DNA from: an uncultured Pirellulales bacterium
GTDB taxonomy: Bacteria > Planctomycetota > Planctomycetia > Pirellulales > Lacipirellulaceae
Direction: 5' to 3'
NCBI GenBank assembly: GCA_947258835.1
Contig: CAMYJY010000105.1
Span: 1-7,063, forward strand
DNA: 7,063 nt
The position numbers and the translations under genes are program-made. Under the pieces are notes generated by a model that saw nothing but the letters and a program-made list of their open reading frames with translations, did no database searches and had not been told where the DNA came from. This document shows positions 1 to 6,181 of this stretch, piece after piece. The first letter of the stretch is position 1, and each line of letters starts with the position of its first letter.

Positions 1-1794
1 CGCGTTTCTTGGGATACCGAAAATAACGAGTGGTTCTATGTGACGCCCATGGATGTGACCGACGAGCGGATCGAGCCGGGGGATCCGCTGCACTGGACCG
101 GGATGGGACAAAACTGGAATACCATGTGCGCGGACTGCCATTCCACCGATGTCCACAAAAACTACGACCTGGATTCCGATACCTACCACACGACGTACGC
201 CGAAATCGATGTCAGCTGCGAAACCTGCCATGGACCGGGCAGCCAGCACGTGGAAATTGCCAGCAGTCCGTCTCCATTTTGGGACGGCTACCGTGGCCAT
301 GGCTTGGCCAAACTGAAGGGCCCCTCCTCCCAGCCGCAAATCCAAGCTTGCGCACCCTGCCACTCCCGCCGCTCAACCATCCATCCCGAGTTCACCCCCG
401 GCAAGGAATATTTGGATCACTACGAACCTGCGCTCATCCACGCCGGCCTGTACCATGCCGATGGCCAAATCCTGGATGAGGTCTATGTCTACGGATCCTT
501 TTTACAAAGCAAGATGCACGCCCAGGGCGTGCGGTGCACCGATTGCCACGATCCCCATTCCTTGCAGCTCAAATTTTCCGACAATCGTCTCTGCACCCAG
601 TGCCATGAACCGAAGAAGTACGATGGGGCCAGTCACCACCACCATACAGATCCCGTGGCCACTCAGTGCGTGACCTGCCACATGCCTGCGCGGACCTACA
701 TGAATATTGACCCGCGACGGGATCACAGCTTCCGCGTGCCGCGGCCCGATTTGAGTGTCCAGCTGGGCACGCCCAATGTGTGTAACGACTGCCATACGCA
801 ACCTACCGAAACCCCCGCGTGGGCAGCGGGCCAGATCCGGCAGTGGTACGGTGACCAGCGGCCGAACGACCCGCATTACGCCGTGGCCCTCCACGCGGCC
901 CACCGCGGCGAGGCCGCTGGCCCGGACCTGGTACGTCAGCTCCTGCAGCGCCGGACCACGCCGGATATCATCCGCGCCACCGCCGTGGATCTGCTCGACA
1001 ACTACGGCAATGCCGTAGCGGATCAACTTTGTCGTCAAGAATTTACCGACCCCAGTCCCCTAGTACGGGCGGCCGCCGTCCGCTCGATCTCCGCTGCCGC
1101 GCTGGAGCGCTGGGCCGCCACGGTCGTGGAACTCTTGGAGGATCCGGTCCGGCTGGTGCGGCTGGCTGCCGCGCGGCGGCTGGCCGCGGTTGCCCCCCAA
1201 GTGGCGGATACGGAGTCCCAGGAAATCCTGAAAAGCGCCCTCCAGGAATATCGGGCCGCCCTGCAGATCATGAACGATCGTGGCGGCGCCCACATCAATT
1301 TGGCGACCCTCAGTCAGTTGCTGGGCGACGTGCCCCAGGCCCAGCAGTCGCTGGAAACTGCCATCCGCCTGGAACCTTATCTTTCTGGCGTGCGGGGCGA
1401 ATTGGCCAGCCTCATGGAACGCAGTGGCGGCGACCCGGGCAAAATTCGTGAATTGCGGGAAGCAGAAGTGCAGCTGATGGAGCGGGACAGTCGCCTACTG
1501 CCCGGCAGCTCGGCGCCCCATTACCGGCGGGGGATGCTGCTGTACCTACTGGGCCGACCGGAAGAAGCCGTAGACGCCCTGGAACAGGCCTGTCAGCTGG
1601 CCCCCAACGCCTTCGACAACTGGATGGCGTTGGCACTCCTCTGCGAGCAGACGCAGCGCTGGCAGCAGGCTGCCCAGGCCCTGCAGGCCATGCACCGTCT
1701 GCGGCCCGAAGATCCCGCCATCGGCGCTCTCTTCCGACGGATACGTCAAGCGGCGGCGGCGTCGCGAAAACCACCCGCCCCACCCGACCCCTGA
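1..1794 (+). CDS. Multihaem c-type cytochrome with HEAT-like and TPR C-terminal regions (5' truncated)
   Basis: The frame is open from base 1, so the gene starts upstream; the GTG at 40 and ATG at 49 lie inside the conserved domain and are not starts. Seven CXXCH haem-binding motifs are visible: CADCH (127), CETCH (217), CAPCH (349), CTDCH (535), CTQCH (592), CVTCH (667) and CNDCH (781). Family-like blocks surround them: DPLHWTGMGQNWN before the first, GLYHADGQI and YVYGSFLQSKMH before the fourth, and DHSFRVPRPDLS before the seventh. Next come HEAT-like helical repeats (about 874-1200, e.g. PLVRAAAVRSI, VRLVRLAAARRL), then TPR-like repeats (about 1240-1720, e.g. GRPEEAVDALEQACQLAP) and a Pro-rich end. 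Family knowledge: such proteins are exported, with haems attached in the periplasm, and usually carry another CXXCH near the missing N-terminus, so the whole protein may be octahaem. Role inferred: periplasmic electron transfer; the TPR/HEAT tail may bind partners. Substrate unknown. Stop TGA 1792-1794. Confidence 0.9.
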   Translation, partial: RVSWDTENNEWFYVTPMDVTDERIEPGDPLHWTGMGQNWNTMCADCHSTDVHKNYDLDSDTYHTTYAEIDVSCETCHGPGSQHVEIASSPSPFWDGYRGHGLAKLKGPSSQPQIQACAPCHSRRSTIHPEFTPGKEYLDHYEPALIHAGLYHADGQILDEVYVYGSFLQSKMHAQGVRCTDCHDPHSLQLKFSDNRLCTQCHEPKKYDGASHHHHTDPVATQCVTCHMPARTYMNIDPRRDHSFRVPRPDLSVQLGTPNVCNDCHTQPTETPAWAAGQIRQWYGDQRPNDPHYAVALHAAHRGEAAGPDLVRQLLQRRTTPDIIRATAVDLLDNYGNAVADQLCRQEFTDPSPLVRAAAVRSISAAALERWAATVVELLEDPVRLVRLAAARRLAAVAPQVADTESQEILKSALQEYRAALQIMNDRGGAHINLATLSQLLGDVPQAQQSLETAIRLEPYLSGVRGELASLMERSGGDPGKIRELREAEVQLMERDSRLLPGSSAPHYRRGMLLYLLGRPEEAVDALEQACQLAPNAFDNWMALALLCEQTQRWQQAAQALQAMHRLRPEDPAIGALFRRIRQAAAASRKPPAPPDP

Positions 1795-1833
1795 GGGGGC
1801 GCGCGCCACAGCCTCCAACCGGTGCGATAGCAG

Positions 1834-1882
1834 CTAGCAGTGTTCCCCAAGCGCTCTTCGCTCCAGAGCCGTGGGCTGCTAG
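1834..1882. repeat. Nested stem-loop in the intergenic region before the TIGR03546 gene
   Basis: CTAGCAG at 1834-1840 is perfectly complementary to CTGCTAG at 1876-1882. Inside the 35-base loop a second small hairpin can form: AGCG (1850-1853) with CGCT (1859-1862). There is no T-tract after it, so it is not an ordinary Rho-independent terminator. It lies between the cytochrome stop and the ribosome binding site of the next gene, so it could act in the leader or at the transcript end; this is inference. Confidence 0.35.
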
Positions 1883-1911
1883 TATCCGCCAACTTTTCTG
1901 CCACATGGATC

Positions 1912-1919
1912 GGAGAAAG
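1912..1919 (+). promoter_or_regulatory. Ribosome binding site deciding the TIGR03546-like start
   Basis: GGAGAAAG lies 7 bases before ATG 1927. It supports that ATG over the in-frame GTG at 1840, which would add 29 residues without family character and falls inside the stem-loop region. Confidence 0.7.
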
Positions 1920-1926
1920 ATACGTC

Positions 1927-2433
1927 ATGAGAACGGTCTGCATGCGCCCTGTACGTCGATTGTTTGCCTCCGCGGACGCATCGCATCAAGTCGCAGTTGG
2001 CTGTACCTTGGGGATGCTGATCGGCTTACTCCCCAAAGATAATTTGCTGATCCTCATGCTCGCGATCTTACTGGTCAGCTTGCCAGCCCATAAAATAGCC
2101 GGCCTGTTGGCGCTAGGTGTCTTCTCACTCGTGGGACGAGCAATCGACCCTCTCGCGCATCAACTGGGTGGAATGGTGTTGTTGTGGGAGCCGGCGCGTC
2201 CGCTCCATATCTGGTTGTACAACCTACCTCTCAGTCCCTGGCTCGCGCTGAATCATTCGATTGTCCTGGGACAATTCATGCTGGGTTGTTATTTGATCTA
2301 CCCCACGTTTTGGATCGGTCAGCAACTGACGCACGTATACCAAGCTCGACTCGATCGCTGGATCCTCCGCTACCGTTGGACCGGCTGGATGCGCGGTGCC
2401 AAACTCCGCGTGCAGTGGGGACTCGATTCGTGA
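1927..2433 (+). CDS. TIGR03546-like (DUF2062-like) multi-span membrane protein
   Basis: A 168-residue protein of unknown function. It has several hydrophobic segments (about residues 22-35, 39-53, 56-70, 76-88 and 112-133). The motif VAVGCTLGMLIGLLPKDNLL (residues 22-41) matches the 'GxxxGxxxGLxPkxNLL' pattern of TIGR03546, related to DUF2062, and NHSIVLGQFMLG near 109-120 matches the family's second conserved block (usually NNTVVLG). The C-terminus is basic and Trp/Arg-rich and probably cytoplasmic. Its last bases overlap the GTG start of the next gene (2430-2433, GTGA), so the two are likely translationally coupled. As I recall, this family is typically encoded next to TIGR03545, as here. 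Inferred role: inner-membrane partner of the downstream anchored protein in an envelope process. Family call fairly sure; function unknown. Confidence 0.8.
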   Translation: MRTVCMRPVRRLFASADASHQVAVGCTLGMLIGLLPKDNLLILMLAILLVSLPAHKIAGLLALGVFSLVGRAIDPLAHQLGGMVLLWEPARPLHIWLYNLPLSPWLALNHSIVLGQFMLGCYLIYPTFWIGQQLTHVYQARLDRWILRYRWTGWMRGAKLRVQWGLDS

Positions 2434-4178
2434 AAATTCTGCACTGGAAATATATCGCCCCGCGGCTCTTGATCGTCCTGCTGCTAGCCTGCTGCGCGGG
2501 CTGGGGAATCGATCCACTGCTGCACTGGGCGCTGGTGCAAGCCGGTCCATCCGGTGTCCCTGTCGAAGTCGCCGCGCTAAAAACCTCATTGCCCAGCGGC
2601 ACGATCCAACTGCAAGGTCTCAAGGTAGCGCATCCTGATGCGGATGTTGGCCAGCTGTTTCAGGCCCGCGAGGCGGAATTAAAAATTGATTTCCTCGCCC
2701 TCTGCCACCGCAGACTTGTGATTCGCCATGGTTTGCTGAGCGGGATTGAATTTGATAATCCGGCGAATCTCTCCGGTCGGTCGGAAAAATTCCCCCCTGC
2801 GCAGGCGGAAAATCAATTGCTGGTCGAGCCGTGGATCGAGGCCGCGGCCAAGTGGGCTATCGCCTGGCTCGACGAGCTCGATACCCGTTGTCGGGAGCGT
2901 TTGGTCGACCAATTCCAGGCCCCCCAAGTTGCTCAGCAAATACAACTCCGCTGGTTGGCCGAGTATGCCGTCCTGGAAGCACGGCTGCAGGCGTTCCAGG
3001 CACGCGGCAGCGAGTTGGAAGGTGCCTTCCATAAAGTCCACAGCAATCCCTTACGCCATCGGAGTAAGCTCCATAAACTGCGGTACCAATTGACCGAAAA
3101 GCAACAAGAAATAATCAAACTGCAACAACAAATTGACGCGTTACCCGAGCGGGTAGCAGTCGATCAACGCGCGCTGCAAGCAGCCTACGCGGCGGACCAA
3201 GCCTTGTTGGTTCAGGACCTGCCTGGGCGGGATTTGGATCAAGAGAGTCTGCAGCAGGCTGTGTTGCGCCCAGCGGGGACCGCGTGTCTGGCGGCTAGCC
3301 TGGAATGGATTGGCTGGGTCCGCCAGAAAATTCGCGTGCCGGAACACGACAACCCAACCGCGCGCTCTCAGGGAACCACCGTGCTGTTTGGACCACGCCA
3401 ACCCCGCTACCTGATTGAGCATCTGCAACTCCAAGGTCGGGCGCAGTGGGCGGGACAACAGCTGGCGGTGCAGGGCCAGTTGCGGAATGCCAGTTCCGCG
3501 CCGCAGCTGCATGACGAACCGATGCAGTTGACGTTGCAAGGCGCCGGTGGCGCTCAGGTGGCCTTGGAGATCACGATGGATCATCGCGGCCAAAACGCCC
3601 AGGATACCCTGCGCTGGGCCTGTCCCCAGTTTTTCCTCCCAGGCCTCACCGTGGGCCAAGCAGATCAACTCACCCTGGAAATTCCCCCCAGCCTGGCCAG
3701 TGTGGAGATGTATCTCCAGGTCCAGGAAGACCAGATCTCCGGCGAAATTCACCTGACGCAACCGGCGCTGCAACTGCAGACACGCTTGGTCACCACGGCC
3801 ATGCCACAGACCACCACGTTGCCCATGCCGCTCGCGCCGTGGCAGGCCCGCTTCATCTTGGGCGGGACGTTGGACCAGCCGGAGGTCCACATCGATTCCA
3901 ATTTGGGGCGGCAACTGGCTGCCAGCGTCAAGAACATTGGCAAAAACTTGGTGGCAGCGCGTGGCCAGCAGCTCTTGGCCGCCTCCCAAGCCGCCAGCGA
4001 GACCCACTGGCAGCAGCTGACCACTGCCCGTCAAGAAGTCCAGCAAAAGCTAAGCGCACAGCTCGGGGCAGGGCAAACGCTGCTGGAACATATAGCAGCC
4101 CTTTCCGAAACAGCCGCCACGAGTGTGCCCGGCACGCGGCTCAGCAGCTCACTTCGCTTGCCCACACAGCGGAAATAA
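2430..4178 (+). CDS. TIGR03545-like membrane-anchored, coiled-coil, AsmA-like protein
   Basis: A 582-residue protein if started at GTG 2430, which overlaps the upstream stop and has GGGGA (2417-2421) eight bases before it. Upstream in-frame codons only read through the neighbour's coding region in another frame. Order of parts: short basic N-terminus; one membrane anchor (about residues 9-27); an AsmA/TamB-like start (about 40-110) with the recurring logic 'gtIqLqGLkVahPdA... LFqAreaeLkidf... RRLVIrhGllsGIeFD'; a long Gln/Leu/Lys-rich coiled coil (about 170-262); a beta-rich stretch (about 325-500) with alternating hydrophobic residues; and a Gln/Ala-rich C-terminal helix (about 490-560). This matches TIGR03545, an uncharacterised family restricted to outer-membrane bacteria and often in a two-gene pair. 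It probably sits in the inner membrane facing the periplasm. A role in lipid or envelope transport, by analogy with AsmA-like proteins, is inference only. Confidence 0.8.
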   Translation: MKILHWKYIAPRLLIVLLLACCAGWGIDPLLHWALVQAGPSGVPVEVAALKTSLPSGTIQLQGLKVAHPDADVGQLFQAREAELKIDFLALCHRRLVIRHGLLSGIEFDNPANLSGRSEKFPPAQAENQLLVEPWIEAAAKWAIAWLDELDTRCRERLVDQFQAPQVAQQIQLRWLAEYAVLEARLQAFQARGSELEGAFHKVHSNPLRHRSKLHKLRYQLTEKQQEIIKLQQQIDALPERVAVDQRALQAAYAADQALLVQDLPGRDLDQESLQQAVLRPAGTACLAASLEWIGWVRQKIRVPEHDNPTARSQGTTVLFGPRQPRYLIEHLQLQGRAQWAGQQLAVQGQLRNASSAPQLHDEPMQLTLQGAGGAQVALEITMDHRGQNAQDTLRWACPQFFLPGLTVGQADQLTLEIPPSLASVEMYLQVQEDQISGEIHLTQPALQLQTRLVTTAMPQTTTLPMPLAPWQARFILGGTLDQPEVHIDSNLGRQLAASVKNIGKNLVAARGQQLLAASQAASETHWQQLTTARQEVQQKLSAQLGAGQTLLEHIAALSETAATSVPGTRLSSSLRLPTQRK

Positions 4179-4217
4179 CACTGTAAATTTTTTGAACCGT
4201 TTTTTTCTTGCAATATC

Positions 4218-4236
4218 CAGAATGACATTTATTCTG
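4218..4236. promoter_or_regulatory. Inverted repeat, candidate toxin-antitoxin operator
   Basis: CAGAAT (4218-4223) and ATTCTG (4231-4236) are perfect inverted repeats around a 7-base centre (GACATTT). The repeat covers the candidate -35 box of the toxin-antitoxin promoter, which is where Phd/VapB-type antitoxins usually bind to repress their own operon. A second short repeat, CTGA-TTT-TCAG (4250-4260), follows the -10 box. The sites are seen; their function is inferred. Confidence 0.35.
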
Positions 4237-4249
4237 AATAATAGATAAT
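4222..4249 (+). promoter_or_regulatory. Candidate sigma70-type promoter for the toxin-antitoxin operon
   Basis: ATGACA (4222-4227; 5 of 6 to TTGACA) and GATAAT (4244-4249; 5 of 6 to TATAAT) are spaced by 16 bases in the most AT-rich part of the window (by hand count 39 G/C in the 120 bases 4181-4300). Transcription would start near 4256, giving a leader of about 125-130 bases before the antitoxin. Confidence 0.4.
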
Positions 4250-4332
4250 CTGATTTTCAGGATATCCTCAGGTCATTTTAGGGAGCAGCTGCAATCTTAC
4301 CCATTCTCTTTCCTCAGCAGCGTTTGTGAAGC

Positions 4333-4379
4333 GGGCACGGGGGAAATTTAGGGATACTCTGTCAGGGGGTAGTAGGGGG
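4333..4379 (+). other. G-tract cluster over the antitoxin ribosome binding site
   Basis: Five runs of three to five G occur in 47 bases: 4333-4335, 4339-4343, 4351-4353, 4365-4369 and 4375-4379, separated by loops of 3, 7, 11 and 5 bases. The last run is the Shine-Dalgarno of the antitoxin (AGGGGGA at 4374-4380, three bases before ATG). On the transcript this is a possible, non-canonical (one long loop) G-quadruplex that could hide the ribosome binding site. G-richness is seen; folding is inferred. Confidence 0.35.
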
Positions 4380-4383
4380 ATTT

Positions 4384-4662
4384 ATGAGCGATATTACCAT
4401 TACAGAGATTTCTCGAAATTTTTCCGATTTCATCAATCGTGTGGCTTATCGAGGTGAGCACTTTACGATTTTCCGGGGAAAAAAAGCGGTTGCCGAAATT
4501 CGCCCGGTACCCAGCGGAAAAACTCTCAGTGAAATGAAGAGTATCCTGGAGTCCTTGCCCAAATTGCACCTGCCGGAGGCCGAAGAATTTAAAAAGGATC
4601 TGCAGGACATTAGGGCAGAAGGCAATCAAGAAATGTTGGGGAATCCATGGGAGTTGTCCTAG
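4384..4662 (+). CDS. Phd/YefM-type antitoxin of a type II toxin-antitoxin pair
   Basis: A 92-residue protein. The N-terminal half (TITEISRNFSDFINRVAYRG, then FTIFRGKKAVAEIRPV) has the Phd/YefM DNA-binding layout: a strand, helices ending in Asn/Arg-Val, then an RGKKxA turn and strand. The C-terminal half is charged and helical (about residues 48-85, Leu/Glu/Lys-rich) and ends in NPWELS, typical of the flexible tail that wraps the toxin. It overlaps the toxin start by 16 bases, so the two are translationally coupled. In this family the antitoxin neutralises the toxin in the cytoplasm and represses its own promoter. The exact subfamily (Phd versus a VapB-like fold) is less sure than the role. 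Confidence 0.85.
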   Translation: MSDITITEISRNFSDFINRVAYRGEHFTIFRGKKAVAEIRPVPSGKTLSEMKSILESLPKLHLPEAEEFKKDLQDIRAEGNQEMLGNPWELS

Positions 4663-5048
4663 ATACAAATATCTTGATCCAGTATGAGACCGGCCAACTG
4701 GATCTCGGGCACAAAATAGCCGGCCGAGAACAAGAAGAGTTTTTTATTTCCGTGATCACTGCCAGTGAATTGCTGCATGGTGTGTGGCGGGCAACATCCT
4801 CAGCCAGCAGGACTAGGCGTCAGGCTTTTGTAGAAGGCATTTTAGTTCATTTTGCCATCTTACCCATTGAACTGTCCGTGGCACGCTCCCACTCGCAATT
4901 ATGGGCCACGTTGCAAGCGCAAGGGCAAATGATTGGAATTCACGATTCTTGGATTGCCGCCACCTGCATTGCCCACGGAATGCACCTCATTACGGCCAAT
5001 CGAAGTGAATTCGATCGCGTACCAGGCTTGCAAGTCGATACCTGGTGA
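4647..5048 (+). CDS. vapC: VapC-like PIN-domain ribonuclease toxin
   Basis: A 133-residue protein, the usual VapC size. PIN-domain acidic residues are all visible: D6 in VVLDTNILIQYE, E41 in ITASELLHG, D100 in IGIHDSWIAATC, with N118 and D123 in the final ITANRSEFDRVPGL block. These residues bind Mg2+/Mn2+ for endoribonuclease cleavage; known VapC targets include initiator tRNA and the 23S rRNA sarcin-ricin loop, but the target here cannot be read from sequence. The ATG at 4647 lies inside the end of the antitoxin gene. All catalytic positions are present and the frame is intact, so it is likely functional. The pairing of a PIN toxin with a Phd-like antitoxin is a common hybrid arrangement. 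Confidence 0.92.
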   Translation: MGVVLDTNILIQYETGQLDLGHKIAGREQEEFFISVITASELLHGVWRATSSASRTRRQAFVEGILVHFAILPIELSVARSHSQLWATLQAQGQMIGIHDSWIAATCIAHGMHLITANRSEFDRVPGLQVDTW

Positions 5049-5059
5049 GCAGGTCGCGC

Positions 5060-5129
5060 CTCACATCATAAATCTCACATCATAAATCTCACATCTCACA
5101 TCTCACATCTCACATCTCACATCTCACAT
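5060..5129. repeat. Heptanucleotide tandem repeat array (CTCACAT)
   Basis: Ten perfect heptads run without interruption: two copies of a 14-mer, CTCACATCATAAAT (5060-5073, 5074-5087), then six copies of CTCACAT (5088-5129). The 14-mer is itself CTCACAT plus CATAAAT, so the whole array keeps a 7-base register. A degraded further unit, CTGACTT (5130-5136), may follow. It starts 11 bases after the toxin stop and ends 17 bases before the mch ATG. Perfect identity suggests recent slippage. On the minus strand each unit reads ATGTGAG, an ATG directly followed by TGA, so it codes for nothing. Confidence 0.95.
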
Positions 5130-5146
5130 CTGACTTGTGACCCACC

Positions 5147-6172
5147 ATGTCGACCTCCTCCCTTGCCTTAAATCAACGCGCGCTCAAGCTGTGCCGGACC
5201 CTCGTCGCGGAGGCTGACGCCCTGCAGATCACCCCCCACGTGTTATCCGGCGGCACCACGGTGCTGGATCTCAGCCGGGCCAGTCAGTCCGCCGGAATTT
5301 TGTTGGCCCGTGTCTGCCTGGCGGACTTGGCCCAGTTCGAGCTGTTGCCGCGTACCCCCTGGCCCTTGGTCGAGGTTACCACCGCGTATCCCCTGGCCGC
5401 CTGCCTGGCCTCCCAGTACGCCGGCTGGGAAATCAAGAGCCCATCTCAGAGTTCCACCAGAGGTGTTCAGTCCCCGGGAAGCATGGCAGACGGTCAGAGG
5501 ACAGGCAGTACAGGCGAGCATTTTTTTGCCATGGGTTCCGGCCCCATGCGGGCCGCTGCCGCACGTGAGCCGCTGTATGAAAACCTTGGCTACCAGGAGC
5601 AACCTCTTGCCTGCGTGGGGGTGTTGGAAACCGACCAGCTCCCCTCCGATGGCATTTGCCACGAGATCGCCGCCGCATGTGGCATTCGGCCCAGTGCACT
5701 GACGCTGTTGATCGCACCCACCAATAGCACGGCCGGTACGCTTCAAGTCGTGGCTCGCAGCGTTGAGACCGTGCTGCACAAATTGCACGAGCTGGGGTTT
5801 GAGTTGACTCGCATCACCCACGGCACGGGTACCGCCCCCCTGCCCCCCGTAGCCTCGGAGTCTTTGTCGGCCATGGGCCGCACCAACGATGCCATCCTCT
5901 ACGGCGGGCAAGTATCCCTCACGGTTCGAGGGGACGACGCCTCCCTCAAACAGCTGGGACCTCAGCTGCCCAGCAGCGCCTCGGCCGCGTTTGGGCGGCC
6001 CTTTGCGGAGATTTTAGCCAGCAACGACCATAATTTTTATCAGGTCGATCCACTCTTGTTTAGCGCGGCGCAAATCACTTTCCAGAACCAGGACACCGGC
6101 AATACCTTTGAGTTTGGTACGCCGCATCACGAACTGCTGCAGCAGTCTTTTGGTGACGATCCGCCCCGCTAA
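5147..6172 (+). CDS. mch: Methenyltetrahydromethanopterin cyclohydrolase
   Basis: A 341-residue cytoplasmic enzyme that interconverts methenyl-H4MPT and 5-formyl-H4MPT in H4MPT-linked formaldehyde oxidation. Family blocks seen: LALNQRALKLC at the N-terminus; YPLAACLASQYAGW (81-94); FFAMGSGPMRA with EPLYENLGY (126-149); IAPTNSTAGTLQVVARSVET (189-208); GTGTAPLPP (226-234); AMGRTNDAILYGG (242-254); GRPFAEI (283-289); and DPLLFSAAQI (301-310). The ATG at 5147 fits the usual Mch N-terminus, but no Shine-Dalgarno precedes it; the upstream bases are the CTCACAT array and GTGACCCACC. The family is usually about 315-325 residues; the excess is a Ser/Gly/Thr-rich stretch at about 98-124. It is followed after 9 bases by the ATP-grasp gene, as in bacterial H4MPT clusters where the two families co-occur. 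Confidence 0.95.
   Translation: MSTSSLALNQRALKLCRTLVAEADALQITPHVLSGGTTVLDLSRASQSAGILLARVCLADLAQFELLPRTPWPLVEVTTAYPLAACLASQYAGWEIKSPSQSSTRGVQSPGSMADGQRTGSTGEHFFAMGSGPMRAAAAREPLYENLGYQEQPLACVGVLETDQLPSDGICHEIAAACGIRPSALTLLIAPTNSTAGTLQVVARSVETVLHKLHELGFELTRITHGTGTAPLPPVASESLSAMGRTNDAILYGGQVSLTVRGDDASLKQLGPQLPSSASAAFGRPFAEILASNDHNFYQVDPLLFSAAQITFQNQDTGNTFEFGTPHHELLQQSFGDDPPR
5438..5518 (+). other. Low-complexity insertion within mch
   Basis: Codons 98-124 encode 27 residues, of which 7 are Ser, 5 Gly and 3 Thr, with almost no hydrophobic residues. They lie between the conserved blocks ending AGW and starting FFAMGSGP, where bacterial Mch proteins normally have only a few residues. The DNA holds a 9-base imperfect direct repeat (ACAGGCAGT at 5501, ACAGGCGAG at 5510) and two CAGAGG copies (5457, 5494). 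The frame is kept, so the enzyme is probably active with a longer surface loop. The comparison with family length is from memory. Confidence 0.6.
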
Positions 6173-6176
6173 GGAG
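6171..6176 (+). promoter_or_regulatory. Ribosome binding site of the ATP-grasp gene, overlapping the mch stop
   Basis: AAGGAG shares its first two bases with the mch TAA stop (6170-6172) and sits five bases before ATG 6182. This fixes the start and indicates coupled translation of mch and the next gene. Confidence 0.75.
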
Positions 6177-6181
6177 TACCC

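Noticed and set aside
1798..1807. GGCGCGCGCC palindrome right after the cytochrome stop, as a terminator
   Set aside because: It has no room for a loop and no T-tract follows, so it cannot form a normal terminator; GC-rich chance is enough.
1840..1926. Longer start for the TIGR03546-like gene at GTG 1840
   Set aside because: The extra 29 residues lack family character and fall across the stem-loop; ATG 1927 has a clear Shine-Dalgarno.
2184..2429. Longer open frame upstream of the TIGR03545-like gene
   Set aside because: It overlaps the TIGR03546-like coding region out of frame and is Ser/Pro/Arg-rich; GTG 2430 gives the expected anchor and the usual 4-base overlap.
3141..4046. Long minus-strand open frame of 301 codons
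   Set aside because: It lies entirely opposite the TIGR03545-like gene, is Leu/Gln/Gly-rich without a recognisable domain, and follows from the GC-rich codon pattern of the real gene.
4166..4206. Rho-independent terminator after the TIGR03545-like gene
   Set aside because: A T7 tract is present (4200-4206), but upstream pairing is only ACAG/CTGT or CGG/CCG with large loops. No convincing stem, so not annotated.
5060..5129. CRISPR-like array
   Set aside because: Units are 7 bases with no spacers and no cas genes nearby; it is a simple tandem repeat.
5243..5911. Minus-strand open frame of 222 codons opposite mch
   Set aside because: mch is an unmistakable family on the other strand; the antisense frame shows no domain and is Gly/Gln-rich shadow sequence.
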